DNA of 64,000 bases. Source: Saxidomus purpurata (Eukaryota > Mollusca > Bivalvia > Venerida > Veneridae). Each line of letters begins with the position of its first letter. Within the stretch, counting starts at the first letter, position 1. The notes below the pieces were generated by a model that did not search any database, was not told the DNA's origin, and worked only from the letters and a program-made list of their open reading frames with translations. Both the position numbers and the translations under genes were made by a program. The stretch lies in the NCBI GenBank assembly GCA_022818135.1, contig JAFMSR010000018.1:6236049-6300048 (forward strand). Direction: 5' to 3'. Of the stretch, positions 11,134 to 23,903 are shown piece after piece.

Positions 11134-12843
11134 TATCTCAGGTTGAAACGAATTTTTTATTCATTGCTAGTCTTCCAACGATAAGTTTGAATGCCTACAT
11201 ATATATATTTCATTTACAAGTACATGGGGCGGGGGTTCATAAATGTAAACGAAAAGTAAGACTATATTTCACCTGCCAGTAAATGACGATTTATGCTCAT
11301 TAAAACTTTATCCCCTCATTTGACCAGTTGGGGTCTCGATATTTTGGTGATTACGGTCGTGCATAACCAACGAAGTGAAAGTAAAACGTCATTTGTCAAG
11401 CAGGATGGTTAAATGATTCCGATAAGATATTTTTTGGAAATAAAAAAAACGAAAATTAATATTGAGCACATAGAGATAACATATCACGCGCAAGTCCCAC
11501 GTCCTTACATTGAAGGTCAAGGTCACGCTTAGGATGTCAGAGGTTTTAGAATCCTGTATTTATGTCCATATTCTAACTCTGTTACATAGTGTTATTCATT
11601 TTAAATGAATTGGAAAAAATGTTCAGCACATTCAGATATAAAGTGTTGTGTGCTAGTACTGGTTCCACGCCTTGACGGATAAGGTCACAGACTGTGTGAT
11701 AATGCTTAGGGGGCATTCGTCACATATAAGGAACAGCTCTTGTTAAATATTGTCAATTTCTTTCGAGCTGTTAAGTGGAAGCTTTCGAAGCAATGCAAAT
11801 CATCTTGATACTGTAGTACTGGTCATCTGTTAAACGCGCAATAATGAAGTCATATCTGCAGCATGGTGCACCCTTTAAGATGCCAGTTATGTGATGATTC
11901 GATTAAGCGAAAGCTATCATAATATTGACTGTATGGTTGTTATCTATACGTTTATTAATTTTAAGGTGATGACAACAATACGTGTGGCAGAGTAGTCACT
12001 ATACCGGAATATATTTGAATGGCAACCCAAAGAACATATACCAGTATGTAACATAATTATATAAACCGATTCGCTGAATAAGACATTGTTTTGTCTTGCA
12101 TCTATGCACTACGAAACACATTTAATGCATTTATTTTCTTTTTTAGCTATGGAAATAGCTAGCTTGAATTATTTGCAGCAATGACTTTCAATATAACAAA
12201 ATTGTCTTTCATAATTTAAAATTTTATCATTTTGAAATTTATCAGGACCAATAAATCAAAGCAAGAAGAAAGCCCCACACGCAATTGTAGCACTTGTCAC
12301 TTTTTCATTAAAATGTCCTGTTTCCCGATTCAGTTAATTTCTATATCGGTGCATTTTGATTGTTATTTATATTAGTTATAGGTACATGTATCTATGACTT
12401 AATGTTATATTTGTGTATTAAAACATGTGCGTTAACGTGACTTGTAAACTATCTTATATAAAACCTGTAACTGGAGATTGCAAGGTACATGTAAGACTGA
12501 TTTCTGAGGCGATTAATATTTGCTTACGTATTCTATTGTGAAAGTGTACGCTGCTTACATCACGCATACACAGGTTGGGTTTACTATTTCACGACAAGAT
12601 ACTCAAGCCTATAGATTTTCTTATTAAAAGTTCAATAGTTTCTATCTTGAGCACGCAGATAAGATCGAACGATACGTCACCGAGGGTAGCTGTTTTTGGT
12701 TGGAACGAGACTGTCGAGTTCCCGCAAAACAGTTTCCTGAGGTGACAGAGATTTTCATCTAAACCAAATGCCTAACGACAGAACAATTTTCTTGCGCACC
12801 GTCTTGCATTTAAAAGTAGAGTTATCCAAATGATGCATAATCA
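11134..12843. other. Gene-free stretch of unit I
   Basis: It holds a GGTCAAGGTCACGCTTAGG remnant near 11515. From 11770 the sequence is paired with 27.2-28.4 kb. After about 12600 the pairing ends and no propeller ORF equivalent follows. Confidence 0.6.
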
Positions 12844-14893
12844 TATAACAAGAGGGTCAAGATGGCCTATATCGTTCACCTGGCTAACACTGGCTATCAC
12901 GTCTCAGAAAGGGTCAATATTGACCTCGTCATGATTTGAACACTCTTCGTAGACGTATACAATGATACTTTGCAAATATCTAAGCACTACCCTGTGGTTT
13001 TCGACAAGAAGAAATACGTGCTAAATATCAAAGCTCTAGGCCTTGGAGTTTCAGCGAAAAGGATGTTTAAGGATATCCAATAGAAATCTATGATAAATTA
13101 AGTGACCCCCTGGCCCTGGGATGTGATTTGAATATTGAAATAATATAACAAATTCTTTCGAATTTGTTGTTCTTTTCTCATAATAACATATCCTAACTAA
13201 TTCTACGCCAGTGTATGGGCGAAGGACACGAAATAAAATTGAAGGCATAAATAATGGATTACACTTGTATAAATATGAGTAAAACTAGCTTATTCAAAGT
13301 GTCAATATCTGGTAAATTAATATTCATAATAACCCCTCACCCTTACACAAACAGAAACAAAGTTGCCCATTAGCCTGGGTTACGTATGATTAATTCCACA
13401 TGTTTATTTTATAAGCCTTGGTGATGTTTATATAGATGATTTTATGGCTTGTGTTTGAGTCTTGAATGGTTGGGTAAAAAAAAGATTTTTATTTGGAGCA
13501 TCAACATAGATTTGACAGATGTAATCCAGACAGTGGGGTATCTTCACCACTAAAGACAAAGCTGTTACTCTGACTTTTGCGTCAATTCAATATTAAATGG
13601 TGTAAATATTGTTAACTTTGATCTGGGCTAATTGATTTTCAGCTGGGCTACTCGATTTGAAAAGTTACAAACCCGGCTGGCTAATGGCATTTCAAAGTTA
13701 ATTTATATCCCTGCAAACCCGTTTGTATCCAGTAACTGCTTGTCTGATGCAAGTTATTTAAAATACATGTGCTCTGTATTTAATGCCAAGTAATTTGAAC
13801 AGTCGACCGCGTTGTCTTATGAACAGTTTAATATTTGTAGGCATTATTTTGAAACAAGACAGTAACATCGACAAAACAATTTTTTTAAAGGTTTGATGAA
13901 ATATTTTGTTCACCAATATACAGTACTGCATCGCAATGCTAGCGCTGTAGAGATCGTAAACATGTTTATCTTTTAGTCTGTAATCGTGGAATTTGTCACT
14001 ATCACGCTTCCTGGAGAGCCGCGAACAAATAATATCTCTCTGACAGGTCTGAAACGTTCGTTAATCCATTCCAATATTTATTTTGTCTAAGGGGGGATGG
14101 GATGGAAGGGTGTTTAAAATACATGTGCTCTGGGATAGTTATCTAGATCGATTGTTGGCAAAAGCAACAAGTGTTGGACAAAATGAAATATCAGGCCTTG
14201 TCGTCAACACAACATTTACCCAGTCGTAAACAAACCTATCCCAGGAGTGACCTTGCTGCATAAGTCTTTGAGATGAGATGACAGCTTACCTGATTAAATG
14301 TTAAAAGTGCTTTATTTCAAATTTTATCGCGAAATGATATTTAAACACCTACTTTAACGTGGCCGTGATTTTTATCTTGAATTAAAAAGGGGTGTTAAGT
14401 ACAAAATGACAGAGCACATATTAATCATATTAAACGAAATCCCTTTTTCACATTTTACCGCAAGATAAAATTTCAGTTGTATTCTTAAACAGTTAACATA
14501 AAAACTCGTTATTGCAAATAATACCATGTGACTCTATTCATCGATGTGTCTAATACATTCAGAGAAAGTAAAGAAAATGAAACATTTGTAAACATGCATT
14601 GCACAAGTATAACGACAATCATGATTTACAGAACCTATTCAGTTTTCATTTAATTTGCTTATTAAATTAACGCCTTTGAAGGACTGATGTTCCGATTGGA
14701 TTTCCTGCAATACTTTGCGAGTTATAGCCCGCACAAAGATGTTACAAAGGGCAGTGACTAAAGAAACTATAACTCTAGAATTTTGGTTCTTAAAAAGGAA
14801 TGGAGCTAGAGTTAGGGTATTTGTATACTGCATTTTCTCACATTGCTCTCTTTTGATATATGAATTACCAAATAATTCCGCTGAAAACTGTTG
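12844..14893 (-). repeat. Right arm of the 2-kb inverted repeat
   Basis: This is the reverse-complement partner of 1-2043, with an added segment at about 13300-13715 absent from the left arm. The two arms bracket unit I of the direct duplication, so the left 15 kb is a large stem with a 10.8-kb loop. Small open frames here are not convincing genes. Confidence 0.83.
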
Positions 14894-15754
14894 AAATAAT
14901 ACTCCACACAAAAGACGGAACGATGCAATCATTCAATGACGGTAATTTCATCAACGGTGATCGATCGGCAATAGATGTTACTTTTATATCGGAAGAAGAC
15001 ATTTCTTTTTATTCATGATTTTGTTTACAGTACACAGAAGGTAGATACTTTGCAATGTGTTTAAAAATAAAAACACCGAACTTAAGTGTTGTACCGTGCA
15101 CCACCAAAACTAAGTTTCAGTATGATTATATGTTTAGCACACCATATATGCAGCATCTTCATTAACACATTTATTAATATCAAAGATTCATATCGACAAC
15201 AGAGCACTGTCAGCAAACAAATTCGTTATCAGTCTTTGATGCTAACGCATAATTACCTTTCTTTACCAAACTTTAAATACAGTCTGTGTGAAGCAGAAAA
15301 CATACCAGTAAAGTGTTCTTAGCAATGAGATGGCGGACAATGTCTCTATACTAGCAGTAATTTAAAAAAAGTCACTTATAAGAGAGACCCTCCGTGACTA
15401 AGATACCTTGACCGAAGATACAGAGAAATATCTAATACACAAATGTACCTTCTCGATGATAAGGAAAACACGCAGTGTTCGTACGAAAGAAAGATTGAAA
15501 CTATCCTGTGTTCATTCTGGCCAAATATCAGAGTAGGTACTTCAATTATGCTCAATGGGCATCCACGAGCATGTATGTAGTCTGACGAAACGTATACAAC
15601 GTAAAATAAATTTTATGCAAGGAACGGGGACACTATCGGTATTCGTTACAGTTACTGGGGTGACGGTGTAGAGTTGAAGAAAAAGTATTGACAGAGCTCA
15701 CTTACTCTACAAGTGGCTACGAACTGTACTCTACAAGTCTGTGTTTCTACACCT
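14894..15754. other. Gene-free junction between inverted repeat and unit II
   Basis: It contains the third copy of the 9.1/24.3-kb segment at about 15240-15430. The 78-codon frame at 15086 overlaps this repeat and is not supported as a gene. Confidence 0.55.
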
Positions 15755-16471
15755 TTTTACATGTACAAAATAACTTTTGATCAAGTCAAAGCCTGTGAAT
15801 TTGCTCCATGTCATAAATAAAAAACAAAAAAAAGACGTGAATGCCTTCTAGAGTGCTCACATGTATGTGAGGTTTCATAGCTCTTATCTCAGCACTTTGT
15901 TTCGATATATCCGTCATAGTTTGAAACAAAGGGGCCATGATAACACTTTATTGCTCATCTCTGTATTGACAACATTGGCAATTATACGAGGCGAACAACA
16001 GGGCCCCAGAAGACAAGGTAAAAGTTATTTTTACTCCCAAAAAAAAAACCCTTCCCCTTTCGTGCTGTTTCTGACAATGAGATTTGTTTAACTTTACTAT
16101 ATATTTCTATGTAAAAAATATGACACCGCTTGGCGGAGCCAATGCGGGCCAAATAAGTATGACTTGAAGAAGAGGTTCACTAGACATTGCTACACTCAGG
16201 CAAGCTCTGGGTAATGCAGTTGTGGAGAAGTGTTTTCTATTTGATGCCATAGCAGCACTTGATGCCATAGAGTTCTGTATGGAATGGATTATGTTTTCTA
16301 AAAGGAACATTCCTGACAAGTTTTTTTAACATTGGCCAAGTTGTTTCAGATGGGATGTCGTTTGAATGAAATGTGTCATTATATGCCAAGTGAGCTAAAA
16401 ATAAAAGTCATGGCCTTTTACGCTGAGTAAAACATATCGGGATTCCGTGACACTAAACGGACAGAGATATA

Positions 16472-17619
16472 TACTGAACAAAAAAAGAAACTTCCGATTT
16501 CTATGCATATGTTTTCCATGTTATAAAAGGAAATCAACATGTCCAATGCCCTACATATGTTCGGACGAACGATTATGTATCAAATAAAACCAATTATAAT
16601 TGGATTGTACGCATTACACTAACAATAAAAATTCAAAATCGATTTTCTCGTGCATGCACGGACCAGTATAATACGTGTTTATAAAATCAAACCTTTCAGT
16701 CTGGTTTTATAGACTTTGTTGTCAATAAGAAAAAGACGTTGAAAAATACTTTTTTTCATTAAGTTTTCTTTCTTTTTGATATGTCTAAAATTCCACCGAA
16801 TTTAGGTGAACGTGCCTTTGGCATGCTAAATGCTGGTATGACGACGAATTAGGTTGCTAGGATTGTTGGCAGTTCTAACCGTGATATTCGAAACCTTAGG
16901 CAACGTATGCAAGCAACAGGGCGTACGGAAGATTTACCACCTAGTGGACGTCCGCGGGTCACAACGCCTGGTCAAGACCGCTATATCATGAACACACACC
17001 TATGCAATCGTTTTCAAACTGCCCCTGGTACACATAACAACCGAATATCTGCCCAAACTGTACGCAATCGTCTGCGCGAGGGTGGTCTACGTGGACGTCG
17101 TTCTTACGCTGGCTGTGTATTGACGCGACGTCACCGCGTAAATAGTGTTAATTGGACACGTACAAATCATCGCTGGATAAGGCAACAATGGAATAGCGTT
17201 CTCTTCTCAGAGTAGCAGGGTTCGAACACCTGTGGTATAATTTGGACCAGCGTGTAAGACGTCGCCCTATTCCACCGCCGAACATCAATGAACTTACACA
17301 AGCCTTAATACAGGGGTGGAACAATATTCCACAGGCCGAAATCAACACACTTGTCGGTTCTATGCGCAAAACGATGCCAGGCAGTACTCGATGCTCAAAG
17401 TGGCCATACCTGGTATTAATGTGTGATTTTGGTCTACCGCCCCTACCACATTTAACCAACCATTTCATCAGTTTTCCGTGAACGTAGAACGATAACATTT
17501 TACACAAAAATTCACATTGAAATACTCTCGGAATACATGTAAAAATAATTTAACCCTTCTTTTCATATTTACATACATCTGCACTTAAACACAGCGGAAG
17601 TTACTTATTTTGTTCAGTA
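16472..17619 (+). mobile_element. Defective Tc1-type transposon with TA target duplication
   Basis: The inverted ends are TACTGAACAAAAAAAGAAAC then TTCCG (left) and CGGAAGTTACTTATTTTGTT then CAGTA (right). The element is flanked by TA. It carries the two ends of a Tc1 transposase with the middle deleted. The paralogous site near 2935 in unit I has the flanks (GATATA/TACATAAAACAAG) joined without the element, so insertion followed the duplication or was specific to unit II. Confidence 0.9.
16781..17420 (+). pseudogene. Tc1 transposase, internally deleted
   Basis: From ATG 16781 the frame shows the paired-like HTH (GERAFGMLNAGMTT, then a stop codon, then VARIVGSSNRDIRNLRQRM) and the GRPRVTTPGQDRYI linker. 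It runs through RISAQTVRNRLREGGLRGRR to RRWIRQQW-like NSVLFSE at 17215. The protein then jumps at 17220 to EHLWYNLDQRVRRR...LIQGWNNIPQAEINTLVGSM. The segment with the first two catalytic Asp residues is missing, and only the Glu before HLW remains. With the early stop, this cannot encode a transposase. The remaining length is about 210 codons, against about 340 for the family. Confidence 0.88.
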
Positions 17620-17934
17620 TACATAAAACAAGACAAAAAAAATACAAAGTTTGACGTGGTTAAAGTCCACTAAAAAGCTTTACCTAAACAATTAACCAAA
17701 TCCAACATGCAGTTTTGACTTTAGCGACTTCAGACTCTAGATACTTGGTAAATTTCCAGTACATATAAGTGTGAATCGTATAATCACTGTGTTTGTCCAG
17801 ACAAGTAGTTTCGCTTCATGAAAACAATGTAGTGTCTTGACATTTTTTGTTATGCAAACAAATCATGTCAGTAAAATCCCAATGGCAATACAACTATTCG
17901 TGTTCATTAGAAGGTTTACAAATGGTATTGTGGG

Positions 17935-18660
17935 GTTTTTAGGATCAAAGAAGGTCAAAGGGAAAACCTCACAAAGATTGTCTTGTGTGTACGCCTGTCC
18001 GCTCTTCTTCTCCAAAACTCCTTGTTCAGTGTTCACTAAACTTTTCTAGTTGTACACAGTATAGTTATGAGTCATATAGTCAAAGGTCATAGTCACTGGG
18101 GCTTGAATAATATAACTATTGCTCGCTTTTCGTCTCCAAGTCCCCGAAAACTTGATGGGAAGCAACAGTATTAAGCTGATTTTTCACTTTGGGGTCATAT
18201 GGTTAGAGGTCAAGGTCATGGGGGCCTTAAATATGATAAGTCGTGTACGTTCTTCATAGCCAAATTCCCTTTGTTGTATTTTCATCGAACTGTTTGGGAA
18301 ACATCAGTATGAAGTGTAAATAGGCATATACGTGTATCTATTTTAATTCTGGTTAAACAATCAAAGGTCACAGGGGCCTGAAACTTGAAAAATCCTCTCT
18401 TGTCCAAAATCCCTTGTCGGATTTTATCAAACTCAGTTGATCGCATCAGTACATAGTAGTTGCGAATTTGGAGTCATATGGTTAGCTGCCAAGGTCATAG
18501 GGGCCTGAAACTTCAAAATAGTATCCGCTCTTCATATCTAAAACCCTTTGTTTGCTTTTCATCAAACTTTATGTAAAGCATAAACATGATGTCTAGTTGT
18601 GCATTTTACAATTTGGGATCATACAGTTAAAGGTCACAGGGTCCTGGACCTTGAATTTTC
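17935..18660 (+). repeat. GGTCAAGGTCAC tandem array, larger copy
   Basis: About six degenerate units of roughly 120-140 bp have the module order described for the 3.34-kb array. AAAGGTCACAGGGGCCTGAA and CATCAAACTT recur. There are no genes. Confidence 0.75.
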
Positions 18661-19230
18661 CACATTGTTTTCAAACGGTTGGTCTTAGGGTATTGCAACT
18701 TTGCAGGCCTATGAAAGACCCCTAGGTCACAGTAACCTTAAATTAAGAAAATGGTTTCCGATCAATAACTGAGGAATCGTTGGTTGTAGGGTGATCTTAC
18801 TTGGAAGGTTTATTTACTATTGACCAGAGACCCATATTGATTTCAGGCCAAACATCAATGTCTCAGGGACCTTTGATTTATAAATGGTTTTCAATCAATA
18901 ACTGAAAACGTTGACTCGTATGATTGTATAATGTGGTAGGCTTATGGAAGACCCCTAGGCCACAGTAACCTTAACTTCAAAAAATGGTTTCCGATCAATA
19001 ACTAAGGAACCGTTGGCTTTGGCTTTAGGATAATCTTACTTGGCAGGCTAATTTACCATTGACCGAAGAACCTTATTGATTTTGGGTCAAAGTCAACGGC
19101 ACAGGAATTTTTGTCTTACAAATGGTTTCCAGTTAATAACTGAAGAACGGTAAAACGTATGATAATATAATTTGGTAGACTTATTGGTGATTAGATATTT
19201 ATGACCTAAATTGCGTTTAATGTCAATGGG
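18660..19230 (+). repeat. Second tandem array: TGGTTTCCGATCAATAACTG units
   Basis: About 245-bp units repeat TGGTTTCCGATCAATAACT, GAGGAATCGTTGG, GGATAATCTTACTTGG(A/C)AGG, TTTACTATTGACC and CCCCTAGG(T/C)CACAGTAACC, two to three times. The array is contiguous with the GGTCAAGG array and probably part of one element. Confidence 0.7.
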
Positions 19231-19239
19231 CAAAATTTC

Positions 19240-20550
19240 AAGATCGGGTTTTTGGAGACATATGTTTTTCTCAAAAACAATTTTATAGTTATAAATATTC
19301 CTTATGTGCCACTCTTATAAAATTGTACACATTACTGCCAGGACCCGAATAGTTTTCATGTAAATAAAGACATATTGTCATTTTGAACATTTTTATTTCC
19401 GTTCTGAAACTACTGGCAACATCAATGAAAGATTAAACGCGAATCCGTGCTTATATTTTTTTTTCTTGGGTCAATGCTAATTGAAGTTTTTAACGCAAAA
19501 GTTTCATATAAAGATTCAGAGCGATATTGTTACTCGGGCATAATAGAGGTTTAGTAAATAAAACTCGGCAATCTTAACCACTTGATCAATGCATCATTAA
19601 AAAGATTTTGATTTGTTACATGAAAGATAAAGTGAAAATCAATCGCATGATAGGACGCAATACCTTTGTTATTTGCCTGAGTCCACGTCCAATTAAATGA
19701 GTTTGTCGAGTTTTAACATGCGGTATGTTCCTAGGCAAACAAATCAACACAAATTTTAAAGCTTTTTCTTTATCCAGTTCATTATACTTTTCTTCATTTT
19801 GTGGAAATAGATTTGAAGGTACGTTTTTATAATTGATACGTAGGTTAAATGAAATATTAAAATGGTAGAGAAAAAATATTATCAAAGACAACAACTTTAA
19901 ACATTTGCACAACATTGATTTCAAATCATTTCATTCACACGTCCACGGTAACATTGCTCTACATATTTTTTGTTTTCAAGAAAGTGCTTTCTATACATGT
20001 TTTATGTCAATAACTTCTTTTCTTGTCGCGGTGAAAATATTTGACTCCGTTATGAATATAAGTACACCTTATTCATCGCTGGACCTTGGCAAACTAAGGA
20101 ATTCTGGAAAAAATATTGTTACGAGCGGTGTCCCAAAGATAAAATGTAAGTGAATAAGCTATTTAATGACCCTCCTGTTGACTGATGATATAAAAGAAAC
20201 GTATATAAGGATCTGCGTAAGAAAGATAGTTTTAGGGACATCGCAAAATGTAGCAAAACACGCACTCGTACATATAATCGTAAATGATTTCCTCATGCCT
20301 AGTTCAAAATGAAGATTACATTCACGATAGAGTAGCAATTTTACAGGTGTTGTCTATGTGGAGGCCCGAATCTATCCTCGTGTTTGTACACATATTTTTT
20401 ATTTATTTATTCATACAATTTTCTTCTCTATATTCAAATAGTACAGCACCATTTTCAAACTGAGAAAACAAGTCAGTGGTAAGCAGTTGAGTTGAATACA
20501 ATGCTCACAAGATTTCTAAATCATATCTTATTGGCGCAATGTGCGGTCTT
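19240..20550. other. Gene-poor stretch of unit II
   Basis: It is paired with 3.7-5.4 kb of unit I. The 102-codon minus frame at 19616-19924 and the 82-codon plus frame at 19905-20153 have no recognisable domains, so I do not call them. Confidence 0.5.
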
Positions 20551-20628
20551 TAATTGAGGATTATTAACGTTTCTTACAGTAAATGCTCACATACTGCACA
20601 CTTTTTGTCTCATTTATACAATGTAGGT

Positions 20629-20828
20629 CGCGCTATGAATGTAGTAGAAACTGTAAAAGACGGAATAAAAGCATTTGTTGGAAGCCCTCCTACCTGTAAC
20701 CTGGGCCACACACATAGCTCCAAAGAAGAGGTAGAGGGCTGCAATAATGCACACGAGCGAGAAAAGGAAGATAAAAGAAAGCACGAGAAAGAAATGGCGG
20801 ACAGAGAATTAGAGAAATTGAAACTACT
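20629..20828 (+). CDS. Penultimate exon of the same coiled-coil gene family (copy II)
   Basis: The open frame follows a candidate acceptor (CTCATTTATACAATGTAG), with an ATG at 20635. It encodes MNVVETVKDGIKAFVGSPPT followed by a Cys/His-containing segment (CNLGHTHSSKEEVEGCNN) and a charged coiled-coil end (KRKHEKEMADRELEKLKL). The donor CT|GTAATT is in the same phase as copy I. If the ATG is the true start, the protein would be only about 75 residues with the last exon. It could equally be an internal exon. I do not recognise the family. Confidence 0.5.
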
Positions 20829-20989
20829 GTAATTCCTTATTAAATTTTATGTCTGAATGTAATTTTATGTCTCCCTCTGTCAAATTTTTCCACATGTCGT
20901 TTGTCCGTCCATCCATCCATCTGTCCGTCAGTACATACCAAGTAGACATTCAGAGAGTAAGGATTTGAGTTAAAGTTAAATGATGTTGC

Positions 20990-21920
20990 ACGAGTTCATT
21001 CCGTAATTGGGGGGTTAAGGTTTAGAAATTGTATTGTGGGGTAAAAAAGATCAAAGAAAGATCAAAGAGATAACCTCACAAAGTCCTTCTTGTGAGTACG
21101 TCCTTCTGTTCACTCTATCTTGTCTGTTCTTCATCTCCAAACCACTTGTTGGATTTTCATTAGACTTGGTGTGAGGCATTATTGTGAAATCTAGTTGTGC
21201 ACATTACAAATAAGGCCATACATGTATAGACAAAGGTCAATGTCATATGGTGAAAATTTAAAAGTTTGTTCCCTCTTCAACTCTACAACGCCTTGTTGGA
21301 TTGTCATTAAACTTGGTGGGACGCATCATTATGAAGAGCAGTTGTGTATATTGGGGTCATAATAGTCAAAGTTCAATGTCACGGGCGCAAACACGTTGAA
21401 AATATTTTCCATTCTTTATTTCATAAACCCCTTGTTTGATTTTCATCAAAGTAAGTTTGAAGCAGTATTAGAAAGTGTAGAAGATATAACTGTATTTTAA
21501 TTTAAGGTCATATGGTCAAGGTAAAAGGGGCCTGGAAGTTGAAATTCGTGTCCGCTATTTACCTCCTAAACCCAAAGTTCTGCCCGCAATATCTGCAAAC
21601 CAGTTAAATCAAATTTTGTAAGTAGTATCCGTATGACCTGTAGTCACAAGGGCTTTAAGGTTGAAAACCTTGTCTGCTCTTCATATCCTTAACCAGTTGA
21701 TGGATTTCATCAAATTTGGTCTGACATATCAGTAGGATGAGAAGCTGGGCTTGTAATTTGGCGTTTTATGGTTAGTAGCCATGGTCACAGGGGCCTAAAA
21801 GTTAAAAGTATTGGCCGCTCTTCATCGCCAAAACCAAAGCTAGATTTTCATGAAACACGGCACGAAGCGTCGATGAGAAGTTTTGTTGTGCATATTGTAA
21901 TTTGGGTCATATGTAACCGT
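20990..21920 (+). repeat. GGTCAAGGTCAC tandem array inside the copy II intron
   Basis: Roughly seven degenerate units share the modules of 17.9-18.7 kb. They lie between the two copy II exons (20828 and 22405) and account for much of the longer intron relative to copy I. Confidence 0.72.
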
Positions 21921-22404
21921 TAACATAGGTTTTAATGTATGTTAGAATATCTGCAATACCCCCTTTATGGCCCGAAACATCAGTTGGAAGTGTAGTTGGG
22001 CATTTTATAATTACAAGTTGCTTTGGAATTTCTTACCCCACTGGGTTTAATTATACGGAGGGGCAATCATACCCCAGTGAGCTTTTCATTCGGGAAGGAC
22101 GGGGCACGAGGGAGACATGTGTTGTTTTTTTCATATTTAAAAAATTGTTCTCGTTTAAATGTTATATTTCTTTCATAATATATAAATATGTGAAAAATCA
22201 TTGAAAACAGGGTAAATGAATATTGGAGCAAACGCGAAGCAATTAGCCTAGTAATACAATAAAGTTGCCACAAAGAGATAAAAGATTGCTGAATGTGGGT
22301 GACTGTCAACGGTATCTGTGTAACTTCTAGCATACTTAACTGAAAATATGGATAAAGAATTTTATTCATTGTTTACAATTTTATTTGTTTTCCTTTCGTT
22401 TCAG

Positions 22405-22435
22405 AAATAAATCAAGGACATGTGTACTAATCTAG
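22405..22435 (+). CDS. Last exon, copy II: C-terminus NKSRTCVLI with candidate CaaX box
   Basis: The acceptor CTTTCGTTTCAG is followed by A completing CT|A (Leu), then nine codons to TAG. It shares KSR(S/T)CVLI-stop with copy I at 6832-6862, although the intron here is about 1.6 kb, against 280 bp in copy I. DNA similarity continues beyond the stop into what would be 3' UTR, so conservation partly reflects recent duplication. Confidence 0.5.
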
Positions 22436-22753
22436 TGAAATCCACTGATCTGAAGTTCGCTATTGCTGTGTACGAACAAAAATGTTTTGTCAACATTAAT
22501 TTATATTTATGTAGTAGCATCGCATATTGTTAATAAAATAGACAAGGTTAACCACAAATGTACAGGTGTTGAATGATTAACACGTCCATACTTGTCCTGC
22601 TATACGATGGCCGTTGTACTTGATCACTCTGTGAGTTTACTCATGCACTTATTCAACCATATATATGCATTGGGGGATGCGAGACGTTAACAATATCAGC
22701 AATATGAGTATAATTTATCTTCAAATATTTTAAGCAGATAATCTGAAAGGTAT

Positions 22754-23903
22754 GGCAAGCCATTTTACTATTTTTTCCCAAAAGCGATATTTCTCTAACT
22801 TCAAAGGGATATCTTTCACTCAGACATATATCCTTGTATGGCAGAAATTATCTCTTGTCTCTTAAGGGATATGTCTTAATCCGAAAGAGACATCTGTTTT
22901 TCACCATTTGAGAGATATATTTCTATTTTTGTATGTTATTTCTTAAAGTTTCTCTCAAAGTTACAGTGATGTCTATAAGTTGAAGCGATATCACGTTTTG
23001 AAAGATATCTTGTGATGCAATCGATATTTTTAGAGCCGAAAGAGATATCTTTCAAAGATTATTTGTGGTCGACATATTTTAAAGCAAGAGACAAATAACA
23101 AGTTATTCATGTTCCTAGTGGGCCTAGAAATTTCTGATTCCTGTAACCCGGCCGAACCTCCTTGATACCCCCTCGTCCTAAATCTTTTTATGACCCTGTA
23201 AACAATTAGCATGAAGAAAATTTCTATTTTCATAGAATTTGGTGTTGTCTGTGTTTAAATACCATATATATTTCTTCCATAAATCCCAGCATTACTTCAG
23301 TAGCCTAGTAATAGCTAGTAACCGCTCAAATAACATGGAAATACAAAACAGGAAAAACGATCATAAGTACAGACCTTTGTTAATATACCCTAAATAGTAA
23401 GACCTTGCCGTACATAAATGCCCAATTTTATCCATGGCATCTGAAACGCTTACGCGAGGGAGCAATTAATATGTTCAAGAAACATTCGTGTATTGTATGA
23501 GAGATAATACTCTATTTTGCCGAGATTTCTTTGTAACATCAACATATGTATTTTAGAGAATAGGTCATCATGAAGAAATAGATATGTCTCATGATTAGAA
23601 CGAAATCTCCATAATTTAAAGAAGTATGTCTCTATATGTAAGAGATGTCTCTCTTCTTTAAACTGATATCTCTTTTTCAGAGATTTGTTTGAAGGTAGGA
23701 GAGATATCTGTGTACTGTATAAATATATCTCTATCACAATAAGAGACATGGTTTTAGTATTAGAAGATATATTTAAAAACACGAAATATATCTCTATTGA
23801 AAGACATATCTTCTAATTCACAGCGATATCTCACCAGTTTTAGGAGGTATCAATTTAAATCAGAGAGAAATATCATTTTCATTAAATAGTAAATTGGCTT
23901 CCC
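22754..23903. mobile_element. Inverted-repeat element packed with GATATCTC motifs (copy II)
   Basis: The left end GGCAAGCCATTTTACTA and right end ATAGTAAATTGGCTTCCC bound two clusters of degenerate GAGATATCTC words (22790-23060 and 23495-23875). A central TATGACCCTG-containing stretch is shared with copy I. It lacks the poly-A and mollusc-repeat insert of copy I, so those came later there. Confidence 0.75.

Larger units (their letters stand above)
2230..12600 (+). repeat. Segmental duplication, unit I
   Basis: This unit shares ordered, direct-orientation blocks with unit II (about 15755-28430). Anchors are 2250/15765 (ACAAAATAACTTTTGATCAA), 3190/17790 (ACAAGTAGTTT...ATGAAAACAATGTAGTG), 5240/19470 (TTGGGTCAATGCTAATT), 6832/22405 (last exon), 7051/22754 (GATATC element), 8910/24100 (TGAATCACCTAA), 10320/25263 (CCAGATGTTGACTGCAA), 12330/28140 and 12560/28375 (CACGCATACACAGGTTGGGT). 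Identity looks like 75-85% with many indels. Edges are approximate. Confidence 0.85.
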
